Shown here piece by piece: positions 1 to 4,415 of a stretch of 6,473 nucleotides of DNA (position 1 is its first letter; the number at the start of each line of letters is the position of its first letter). A program made the position numbers and the translations under genes. Under the pieces are notes generated by a model that saw only the letters and a program-made list of their open reading frames with translations, searched no databases and had not been told where the DNA came from. Source of the stretch: Candidatus Sulfotelmatobacter sp. (GTDB lineage Bacteria > Acidobacteriota > Terriglobia > Terriglobales > Acidobacteriaceae); contig JASICF010000607.1 in the NCBI GenBank assembly GCA_030044775.1, forward strand, positions 1 through 6,473. The letters are read 5' to 3'.

Positions 1-203
1 AGGGCTGTCATCACCTCTTGGCCGACAGCTTTTGCCTGAATGCGATCAATCAGTTCTTTGACGACTTTGAAGTTGACATCGGCTTCGAGCAGGGCGAGTC
101 GGATCTCCCGCAGAGCCTCGGCGATATTTTCTTCGCTCAGGCGCGCCTGTCCACGAAGCGACTTGAACGCGCGTTGCAGTTTTTCCTGAAGATTCTCGAA
201 CAT
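1..203 (-). CDS. ffh: Signal recognition particle protein Ffh (SRP54), N-terminal fragment
   Basis: This is the GTPase that binds SRP RNA and the signal sequences of nascent membrane proteins, and docks with FtsY at the membrane. Only the first 67 codons are visible; the gene leaves the window at base 1. The protein begins MFENLQEKLQRAFKSLRG, followed by LSEENIAEALREIRLALLEA and DVNFKVVKELIDRI. This is the helical N domain of SRP54 GTPases, and the ALLEADVN stretch is its hallmark. The G domain (P-loop) and the methionine-rich M domain lie outside the window, so completeness cannot be judged. FtsY shares this N-domain architecture, but it normally has an acidic N-terminal extension and lacks this exact opening, so Ffh is preferred. 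The start at ATG 203-201 matches the family start. No Shine-Dalgarno sequence is visible before it. Confidence 0.93.
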   Translation of the reverse strand, partial: MFENLQEKLQRAFKSLRGQARLSEENIAEALREIRLALLEADVNFKVVKELIDRIQAKAVGQEVMTA

Positions 204-216
204 GATTGGAAAAATT

Positions 217-225
217 ATTTTAGCA
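217..225 (-). promoter_or_regulatory. Possible extended -10 promoter of ffh
   Basis: Read on the minus strand, the sequence is TGCTAAAAT: an extended -10 (TGn) followed by TAAAAT, a 5/6 match to TATAAT. No -35 match lies 16-18 nt upstream. Transcription would start near 210, leaving a leader of only about 7 nt before the ffh ATG. That would agree with the absence of a Shine-Dalgarno sequence. This is inferred from the motif alone. Confidence 0.35.
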
Positions 226-405
226 GCCTGCAGCGTGGCGCGTGTGGCCCACCCAGGTGCTGCTAACCTCAACTGACGTCTAGATAAACGCCTGGCGACT
301 CAAGTCATCCTCCCTTTTAGACGCCATTGGCCAAAAACACGAAAATCATTGCCTCGCCGCAGCCTCGTGCTCACCGAACAGGTCAGCGGTCGAACAGTGC
401 AGTGC

Positions 406-433
406 TTGACAAAACCCGCCACTTCCATATGTG
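406..433 (+). promoter_or_regulatory. Candidate promoter (TTGACA -35, weak -10) for the small secreted protein gene
   Basis: TTGACA at 406-411 is a perfect -35 hexamer. Sixteen bases further on is TATGTG (428-433), which matches only the first three positions of TATAAT. If used, transcription would begin near 440, inside the adjacent palindrome, with a leader of about 160 nt before the ATG at 600. The poor -10 means the promoter may need an activator, or may not be real. Confidence 0.35.
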
Positions 434-448
434 TGCAAAATGTTGCAC
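433..448. promoter_or_regulatory. Perfect palindrome GTGCAA-N4-TTGCAC, operator-like
   Basis: Two exact 6-bp half-sites, GTGCAA (433-438) and TTGCAC (443-448), flank AATG. The symmetry and 10-bp centre-to-centre spacing suit a dimeric helix-turn-helix regulator. It sits just downstream of the TTGACA box, over the expected transcription start, where a bound repressor would block initiation. I cannot name a regulator from the half-site. Confidence 0.4.
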
Positions 449-515
449 TTTGCCCTGGTCAAGCTCGTCTAAGTCGAATCCCGGTGGTTTGATTCTGGCC
501 TCCGGATTGCCCCTG

Positions 516-537
516 TAGCAGGCCAGAAGCCTTGCTA
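516..537 (+). other. Leader hairpin with one bulged base
   Basis: TAGCAGGC (516-523) pairs with GCCTTGCTA (529-537) around the loop CAGAA, leaving one bulged T. No T-run follows, so it is not a classic terminator. It is the first of two consecutive hairpins in the leader of the small secreted protein gene. Confidence 0.35.
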
Positions 538-552
538 GTCGGGCATTTCGCG

Positions 553-578
553 AGTCGCTTGGGAATCCAAGCGATTTT
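553..578 (+). other. Strong hairpin followed by TTTT, just upstream of the 600-908 gene
   Basis: TCGCTTGG (555-562) and CCAAGCGA (567-574) form an uninterrupted 8-bp stem with the loop GAAT. The stem can extend outward by A-U and G-U pairs to 553/576. TTTT (575-578) follows directly. The stem plus short U-run resembles a weak intrinsic terminator or attenuator, or a 5' stabilising element, placed only 21 nt before the start codon. It leaves the AAGGA ribosome binding site free. Confidence 0.5.
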
Positions 579-587
579 CCCCCGGAT

Positions 588-592
588 AAGGA
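588..592 (+). promoter_or_regulatory. Ribosome binding site AAGGA for the 600-908 gene
   Basis: AAGGA lies 7 nt before the ATG at 600. It is well spaced and supports both the reality of this small gene and its start. Confidence 0.65.
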
Positions 593-599
593 TCAAGCG

Positions 600-908
600 A
601 TGAAAACTCTACTTTGCGCACTTTGTTTGCTTTTTGCCACAGCCGCTTTCGCACAGAATGCTCCGATTCTGAGCAATCTTCCTCAGCCCGTGGTGATGAT
701 GGATCATCCGCAGCGCGCCGCTCAGCACTCCATGGCGCAGGAAACAACCCTGCTTGACACTTCGGTCTACACGTACGCAAAGGGGGAAGTGCCGCTTTCC
801 GAACTGGGGTTCATCGAGCACGAAACTCCGCTCGGTGATGTCGCCCGTGCCGTCCGGAAAGAACGCGCCGCCATGGCCACGAAACCGGTTAAGGTTTTAG
901 ATAAGTAG
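600..908 (+). CDS. Small secreted protein of unknown function (102 aa)
   Basis: The N-terminus is a clear Sec signal peptide: MKT, a hydrophobic core LLCALCLLFATA, then AFA-Q, giving cleavage near residue 18-19. There is no lipobox at the cleavage site. The mature chain is about 84 residues, lacks cysteine and has no domain I recognise. Its last third (GEVPLSELGF, then TPLGDVARAVRKERAAM and KPVKVLDK) turns basic. It resembles the short LGD-x-AR-x-x-R-x-x-K segment that I associate with many exported acidobacterial proteins; that link is from memory and unverified. A good ribosome binding site (588-592) and a structured leader support expression. The gene stands alone, divergent from ffh and convergent with the dehydrogenase. 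The role is unknown; the location is probably periplasmic or extracellular. Confidence 0.75.
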   Translation: MKTLLCALCLLFATAAFAQNAPILSNLPQPVVMMDHPQRAAQHSMAQETTLLDTSVYTYAKGEVPLSELGFIEHETPLGDVARAVRKERAAMATKPVKVLDK

Positions 909-929
909 GAATCCAACGTCGATTTGCTC

Positions 930-975
930 AAAAAGGCAGCCAGTTGCGCGTGCCCTCGCTCGATCCCCTGCTGCC
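930..975 (-). terminator. Possible terminator of the short-chain dehydrogenase gene
   Basis: On the minus strand GGCAGC (975-970) can pair with GCTGCC (940-935), and TTTTT (934-930) follows immediately. The position is right, about 20-60 nt past the dehydrogenase stop. The weakness is the 29-nt loop, which is long for an intrinsic terminator. Confidence 0.35.
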
Positions 976-992
976 GGTCAGCCAATTGTCGC

Positions 993-1712
993 CTAAGGCT
1001 TTTGCGTGGGCCGAAGGCTGATCTCGCTGATGAACGATTGCGGATTCTGCGTGACCAGCATTGCTACCGCGTGGGCGACGTCTTGAGGTTGCAGCATTCT
1101 TGATGTGTCTTTGCCTTCGTGCGGGCTCAACTCGGTATTGGTGGAACCGGGACAGATTACCGACACGCGGATGTTGTAGGCTCGCAGTTCCTCCGCCAGC
1201 GAGTAACTCAATCCATTTAATCCCCATTTTGATGCGGCGTAGGCCGCGCCGTTGGGCAGTGGGTTTTTTCCGGCGAGAGACGAGATGTTGATGATGTGAC
1301 CAGAGCGCGCCGCAATCATCATCGGCGCGAATGCCCGCGTCATGTAGTAAACGCCGCGCAGGTTTGTATTCAGGATATGGTCCCACTCTTCCGGCGGGAG
1401 GCGGTGAAGCGGTCCGCCGAATCCACCGATGCCCGCATTGTTCACCAGGATATCCAGTCGTCCGAAAGCAGATTCGATCTGGCGGGCGGCCTTTTCTACC
1501 GAGGGCAGATCGCTCACGTCGCAGGGAATGACCTCGGCTCTGCCGCCGGATTTCACGATCGCCTGCGCCGTCGATTCCAGCGCCGAGCGAGTACGTCCGC
1601 AAAGCACTGTCAGCACTCCAAGATTCGACAGCTCGCGAGCAATTGCCGCCCCGATGCCACGCCCCGCTCCGGTAACGACGGCTACTTGTGCCTTCAGAGG
1701 ATTGCCACTCAT
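993..1712 (-). CDS. Short-chain dehydrogenase/reductase (classical SDR, FabG/YdfG-like)
   Basis: This is an NAD(P)-dependent oxidoreductase of the classical SDR family, 239 aa from the start chosen here. Visible motifs are the cofactor loop TGAGRGIG (residues 14-21), NNAG (91-94), the active-site Asn in NTNLRG (N117), and S145, Y158 and K162 with the usual Ser-x12-Tyr-x3-Lys spacing. The stretch CGRTR after the second strand puts arginine at the cofactor-discriminating site, which favours NADPH. The C-terminus ends SEISLRPTQKP instead of the FabG-type TGQ..VDGG, so the true substrate is probably not 3-oxoacyl-ACP and stays unknown. An in-frame ATG at 1760 would add 16 residues with no family counterpart. 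The ATG at 1712 places the Rossmann glycine loop at the normal distance, though neither start has a strong ribosome binding site. The gene is monocistronic as far as the window shows. Confidence 0.9.
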   Translation of the reverse strand: MSGNPLKAQVAVVTGAGRGIGAAIARELSNLGVLTVLCGRTRSALESTAQAIVKSGGRAEVIPCDVSDLPSVEKAARQIESAFGRLDILVNNAGIGGFGGPLHRLPPEEWDHILNTNLRGVYYMTRAFAPMMIAARSGHIINISSLAGKNPLPNGAAYAASKWGLNGLSYSLAEELRAYNIRVSVICPGSTNTELSPHEGKDTSRMLQPQDVAHAVAMLVTQNPQSFISEISLRPTQKP

Positions 1713-1768
1713 AAAGAGCTGCTCATCTTGGAACCGCAATTCGGAGTGCGGAAGAACCATCTTCCGAG

Positions 1769-1792
1769 TTGTACAACAGCATCCTAGTACAA
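1769..1792. promoter_or_regulatory. Inverted repeat TTGTAC-N12-GTACAA upstream of the SDR gene
   Basis: Exact 6-bp half-sites at 1769-1774 and 1787-1792. The left one is itself part of the 8-bp palindrome TTGTACAA, so GTACAA also recurs as a direct repeat 16 bp apart. It lies 57-80 bp before the preferred SDR start and 29 bp before the -35 box of the divergent TPR promoter. It could therefore serve as a regulator site for either gene. Confidence 0.3.
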
Positions 1793-1820
1793 TGCGGATG
1801 GCCGTGCGAGAGGGAAGCGC

Positions 1821-1849
1821 TTGCCTTGGAAAGAGGAGGTACTTATAAT
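1821..1849 (+). promoter_or_regulatory. Sigma-70-type promoter of the secreted TPR protein gene
   Basis: TTGCCT (1821-1826, 4/6 match to TTGACA) and a perfect TATAAT (1844-1849) are separated by exactly 17 nt. Transcription is expected near 1856, about 190 nt before the start codon at 2046. The palindrome AAGCGCTT (1815-1822) overlaps the left edge of the -35 box and might be a regulator site. Confidence 0.65.
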
Positions 1850-1855
1850 CCGGCC

Positions 1856-1885
1856 AACCCCGGATGCGGGGTTATTTGCGATAAC
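1856..1885 (+). other. Two overlapping hairpins at the very start of the TPR leader
   Basis: AACCCCG (1856-1862) pairs perfectly with CGGGGTT (1867-1873) around GATG. GTTAT (1871-1875) pairs with ATAAC (1881-1885) around TTGCG. The two share 1871-1873, so they are mutually exclusive, with the first far more stable. Because the predicted transcription start is at about 1856, the mRNA would begin with the first stem, a common way of protecting 5' ends. A six-codon frame (ATG 1864 to TAA 1884) lies inside but has no ribosome binding site. Confidence 0.4.
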
Positions 1886-2030
1886 GTCCCACAGGTCGTC
1901 CTTTTTCCCGGATCCGGCCAGCAAGCGACGCGCTTTCCAGCATGACTTGGAGAGCGACTATCTGTCCGAGTAGAATGCATCCACAAGTTAAAGAATGATT
2001 GTTTCGCGAAATCGTCGATTCGGAAAGAGC

Positions 2031-2037
2031 TAAGGAG
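2031..2037 (+). promoter_or_regulatory. Ribosome binding site TAAGGAG that selects the ATG at 2046
   Basis: TAAGGAG ends 2 nt before an ATG at 2040 and 8 nt before a second in-frame ATG at 2046. Only the second has workable spacing. It also gives the more typical signal peptide opening MKKILV, so 2046 is taken as the start. Confidence 0.7.
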
Positions 2038-2045
2038 CCATGCTG

Positions 2046-3395
2046 ATGAAAAAGATTCTGGTCACGGTTGTGCTCGGCGCTGCATCCATGTTGTGGGCCG
2101 GGAACCCCGCTACCTCGGCGCAACCGGCGCAAGAGCAAGCAACTCAGGGGCAAGCGCCAACATCGTCTCCGGCGCAAGCGCCGGCTGCCCCGGTTATTAA
2201 GGACCCTGCCGAGTACAACGCCTACATGGGCGCCATCCAGCAGAAAGACCCCGCCGGGCAGATCAGCGGGCTGGAAGCCTATCTGGTGCAGTATCCGAAC
2301 AGCGTGATGAAGGTTGCCGCCTTGCAGACTCTGATGCAGGACTATCAGCAAACCAACAATCAGGCAAAGACAATTGAAACGGCTCAGAAACTCGTCACGG
2401 TCGACACGTGCAACGTGCGCGCGCTTGCTTTACTGTCGTACATCGACCGACTGAAGGCACAAGGCGGGGATGCGAACGCCAAGCAGGATTTGGTTGACGC
2501 CCAGAAATATGGCCAGAGCGGGTTAGAATGCCTGCCAAAATTTACCAAACCCGCGGGCACTGCCGACGCGGAATACGACAAAATGAAAAGCCAGATGGAT
2601 GGTATTTTTAACGCCGCCATCGGCATCGCCGATCTGACCGACAAAGATTATGAAGGCGCCAGAAAGACCTTGCGGGCTGCTGAGGATAGCACACCCGACG
2701 AACAGAAAGACTTCAGCGTAGTGTATCCTCTTGCCCTCGCGTACGCGGGTCCAAATCCTCCTCAGGCGAATGTCACTGTCGATCCGATCGATTCGATCTG
2801 GTTCGCGGCTCGCGCCTCAGTGGTTGCACCCAACCCGCAATATCAACAGCAGATCGAAAAGTATGCCAAGAGCCAGTACATGAAATACCACGGAGGGGAT
2901 GATGGCTGGAATGACGTTCTGACGGCGGCCAAGGCCAGCGCCGATCCCCCCTCCGGTTTCGCGATCAAGCCCGCGCCCACTCCGGCCGAGCAGGCTCATG
3001 CGATGGTAGGCTCAACAACGCCCGACAAGATGGACTTTGCAACCTGGCAGTTTATTTTTACCAACGGTTCGAAGGATGACCAGGACGCGGTCTGGAATGC
3101 GATCAAGGGCAAAGCGGTGCAGATGCAGGGAACCGTGATTCACGCCACCGCGACGGAATTCGATATAGCGGGCAGCTCGGACGATATCGATGCCAAGAAG
3201 GCAGACATCACGCTAATGTTCGCGGACAAAGTTCCCGTGCGCCTCATTCCAAAGGATGGTTCAAGTCTCGACTTTCAAGGAGAGCCATCTTCCTACACGC
3301 CGAGTCCGTTCATGATGACCATGGATAATGGCAAGCTGCTGAAGGCTGCGGCTCCGACTCCGGCGAAGAAACCGGTGCACCACAGCGGTCAATAG
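2046..3395 (+). CDS. Secreted TPR-like protein with C-terminal beta-rich (OB-like) domain, function unknown
   Basis: A 449-aa exported protein. Residues 1-25 form a signal peptide (MKK, core ILVTVVLGAASMLWA, possible cleavage after TSA at 25). Residues 26-50 are a disordered linker rich in Gln, Ala and Pro. Residues 53 to about 300 are helical and look like degenerate tetratricopeptide repeats, for example the helix pair around 70-105 (ISGLEAYLVQYPNS, then VAALQTLMQDYQQ) and YEGARKTLRAAE. They contain only two cysteines, C122 and C162, a possible disulfide. Residues 354-433 switch to alternating beta pattern (MQGTVIHATATEFDI, ADITLMFADKVPVRLI, GEPSSYTPSPFMMTM). This is reminiscent of the OB-fold in tRNA_anti-like domains, but that is inference. 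The tail is Lys/Pro/His-rich. The protein is probably periplasmic and acts through protein contacts. The gene is transcribed alone between its own promoter and a strong terminator. I do not recognise a named family. Confidence 0.85.
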   Translation: MKKILVTVVLGAASMLWAGNPATSAQPAQEQATQGQAPTSSPAQAPAAPVIKDPAEYNAYMGAIQQKDPAGQISGLEAYLVQYPNSVMKVAALQTLMQDYQQTNNQAKTIETAQKLVTVDTCNVRALALLSYIDRLKAQGGDANAKQDLVDAQKYGQSGLECLPKFTKPAGTADAEYDKMKSQMDGIFNAAIGIADLTDKDYEGARKTLRAAEDSTPDEQKDFSVVYPLALAYAGPNPPQANVTVDPIDSIWFAARASVVAPNPQYQQQIEKYAKSQYMKYHGGDDGWNDVLTAAKASADPPSGFAIKPAPTPAEQAHAMVGSTTPDKMDFATWQFIFTNGSKDDQDAVWNAIKGKAVQMQGTVIHATATEFDIAGSSDDIDAKKADITLMFADKVPVRLIPKDGSSLDFQGEPSSYTPSPFMMTMDNGKLLKAAAPTPAKKPVHHSGQ

Positions 3396-3412
3396 AAGCC
3401 GGATGAAATGAA

Positions 3413-3443
3413 AATAGGCAGCCATGGTGGCTGCCTATTGTTG
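3413..3443. terminator. Bidirectional intrinsic terminator between convergent genes
   Basis: AATAGGCAGCCA (3413-3424) and TGGCTGCCTATT (3428-3439) are exactly complementary, giving a 12-bp stem around TGG. On the plus strand TTGTTGC follows; on the minus strand a T-richer tail (TATTTTCATTTC) follows. It lies 17 nt past the stop of the TPR gene and about 60 nt past the stop of the Fis-like gene, so it can end both transcripts. Confidence 0.85.
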
Positions 3444-3497
3444 CTTTCGAAGCGTCGAGTTTCGTTTTCTCGCTTTGCCTCTCGCCTGGAACTCTCT

Positions 3498-3776
3498 TTA
3501 GCGCACAGCTTTCTTGTCAAACGTCATGGGGCGCGCGCTCCGCGGCGGACGCTTCGCTCCCTCGCGAAGCTGGCGGACATCGATCTTGAGTTCGTCGATG
3601 GTGCGGCTCAGGGTATTGCGGTGCATGCCCAACTCGCGCGCGGCGCGGCATTGGTTTCCTTTATTCTCCTGAAGAACGGTAAGGATGAAACGCTTTTTGA
3701 ATTCGCGCACACCTTCGGAGTAAAGGATATTGCTTTTGTACATCTGAAGAATAAGTGCTTCCAGTTGATCTTTCAC
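3498..3776 (-). CDS. Small Fis-type helix-turn-helix DNA-binding protein (92 aa)
   Basis: The C-terminal DNA-binding fold of the Fis/NtrC family (HTH_8 type) is visible at residues 30-65: FILTVLQENKGNQ, CRAARELGMHRNTLSRTIDEL, with the recognition helix about 51-62. In Fis-type domains this helix pair reads GN-x-x-x-AA-x-x-LG-x-x-R-x-T-L, which is matched here. Residues 1-29 form an amphipathic helical lead-in (LEALILQMYKSNIL, EGVREFKKR) probably used for dimerisation. Residues 66-92 are a basic, Pro/Arg-rich tail. No AAA+ or receiver domain is present, so it is a free-standing DNA binder and not a sigma-54 activator. The start is GTG (3776-3774), 6 nt after a GA-repeat purine tract; an in-frame ATG at residue 12 would remove the lead-in helix. 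It is last in a row with purC and cvpA, 51 nt behind cvpA. A role in regulating that operon or in nucleoid organisation is inference only. Confidence 0.85.
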   Translation of the reverse strand: MKDQLEALILQMYKSNILYSEGVREFKKRFILTVLQENKGNQCRAARELGMHRNTLSRTIDELKIDVRQLREGAKRPPRSARPMTFDKKAVR

Positions 3777-3782
3777 GGTAGG

Positions 3783-3792
3783 TCTCTCTCTC
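3783..3792 (-). promoter_or_regulatory. (GA)5 purine tract acting as ribosome binding site for the Fis-like gene
   Basis: On the minus strand the sequence reads GAGAGAGAGA, ending 6 nt before the GTG start. It contains several overlapping GAG registers that can pair with the anti-Shine-Dalgarno sequence, but no GGAGG. It is the only plausible ribosome binding site for this start. Confidence 0.45.
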
Positions 3793-3827
3793 GTAGATGT
3801 CGTGTGTTCTTGCTTCGCGCGATGCAG

Positions 3828-4376
3828 CTACTTATCGCGGCCAGCTGCAGGCGGGTTCAAATGATTCGGAGCCCGATGCAGGAAATCTAATCCTTCATAG
3901 AACCGCGCCCGCAATTCCGAGGGCGCCAGCCAGATGGCGGCCCTTCCCGCCACTAAGAAATAGGGCGCCAGCTCTGAACTCGTCAGCCACTGTGAAGTCG
4001 GCGTAAACGCGGTCATACCCATCAGTATTACGGACACCAGCAAGGCGCCCTTCAGAACGCCCAACAATGCTCCCATGAATCGGTCAAAACCGCTTAGGCC
4101 GGCAGCTTTCATCAGCTTGCGCATCATCCTGCCGAGCAGGCTGAACAGGAACAGGATCGCAAGAAAAATAAACAGAAACGCCAGAACCTCAGCCACCAAC
4201 TGCGATTTCAAAAACGTTGTCAACCATGCCGCAAACCGCTTGTAGCGCCACGCGGCTAGCACGTAGCCGACAATCAAGCCAGCCACGCTGAAGGCCTCCG
4301 CAAAGAAGCCGTGCATGGCGGCCAATATTACATTCAAAATCACGACCGCGACAATCACCCAGTCGACCGCGGTCAT
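3828..4376 (-). CDS. cvpA: CvpA family inner-membrane protein
   Basis: A 182-aa membrane protein of the CvpA (colicin V production) family. Four hydrophobic segments fit the family: about 4-25 (DWVIVAVVILNVILAAMHGF), 28-46, 61-83 (VAEVLAFLFIFLAILFLFSLLG) and 100-122 (FMGALLGVLKGALLVSVILMG). The loop between the third and fourth carries the typical RxxRKLMKAAGLSGFDRFMG stretch. The C-terminus is soluble and ends in basic residues. The molecular function is not settled; in E. coli cvpA lies upstream of purF and is needed for colicin V export and envelope stress tolerance. Here it follows purC by 39 nt, a similar purine-gene link. GGGAG, 6 nt before the ATG, is a good ribosome binding site. It probably shares the purC transcript. 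Confidence 0.9.
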   Translation of the reverse strand: MTAVDWVIVAVVILNVILAAMHGFFAEAFSVAGLIVGYVLAAWRYKRFAAWLTTFLKSQLVAEVLAFLFIFLAILFLFSLLGRMMRKLMKAAGLSGFDRFMGALLGVLKGALLVSVILMGMTAFTPTSQWLTSSELAPYFLVAGRAAIWLAPSELRARFYEGLDFLHRAPNHLNPPAAGRDK

Positions 4377-4415
4377 GTCATTCTCCCGCGTTCCGTTTTG
4401 CGGACGGTCCCGCCG

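Larger units (their letters stand above)
204..599. other. Intergenic region between ffh and the small secreted protein gene
   Basis: About 400 nt without a convincing gene. It separates two divergently transcribed genes, so promoters for both should lie here. Bases 226-400 show nothing I can name beyond very short symmetrical words, such as GACT-CA-AGTC at 297-306 and CGCC-T-GGCG near 290. From 406 onward there is a plus-strand -35 box, a 16-bp palindrome and two hairpins, listed separately. The only open frame of note (327-518 plus) has no ribosome binding site, no recognisable domain, and overlaps the palindrome, so I do not call it. Confidence 0.7.
1713..2045. other. Divergent control region between the SDR gene and the TPR gene
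   Basis: A 333-nt gene-free region. The left end carries an inverted repeat near the SDR start. The centre carries a good plus-strand promoter. The right 190 nt are the untranslated leader of the TPR gene, with hairpins at its beginning, a CCGGATCCGG palindrome at 1908-1917 and TTTCGCGAAA at 2002-2011. I see no comparable minus-strand promoter for the SDR gene. The long antisense frame through 1872-2351 is a shadow of the TPR gene. Confidence 0.6.

Noticed and set aside
327..518. 63-aa plus-strand open frame in the ffh upstream region
   Set aside because: It has no ribosome binding site, low-complexity composition and no recognisable domain, and it runs through the promoter-like box and palindrome.
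928..1602. 224-aa minus-strand open frame
   Set aside because: It overlaps the short-chain dehydrogenase, whose catalytic motifs are intact in another frame. The Arg/Gly-rich composition is typical of an off-frame reading.
1296..1787. 163-aa plus-strand open frame opposite the dehydrogenase
   Set aside because: It is antisense to a well-supported SDR gene and has no domain or ribosome binding site.
1864..1884. Six-codon frame MRGYLR in the TPR leader, a possible leader peptide
   Set aside because: It has no ribosome binding site, lies inside the first hairpin, and its residues point to no amino-acid-specific attenuation.
2169..2184. Inverted repeat CCGGCGC-AA-GCGCCGG inside the TPR gene
   Set aside because: It is explained by repeated Pro/Ala codons in the linker and has no T-run or regulatory position.
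1872..2351. 159-aa minus-strand open frame across the TPR leader and signal peptide
   Set aside because: It overlaps the supported plus-strand gene and its promoter leader. The Arg/Leu-rich middle (LRRRRCWRLPLSCLLLRRLRRG) is a reverse reading of the Pro/Ala/Gln linker.
3851..3870. GGTTCAAAT word resembling a tRNA T-loop
   Set aside because: It lies in the cvpA coding sequence. No acceptor stem, D arm or anticodon arm can be built around it.
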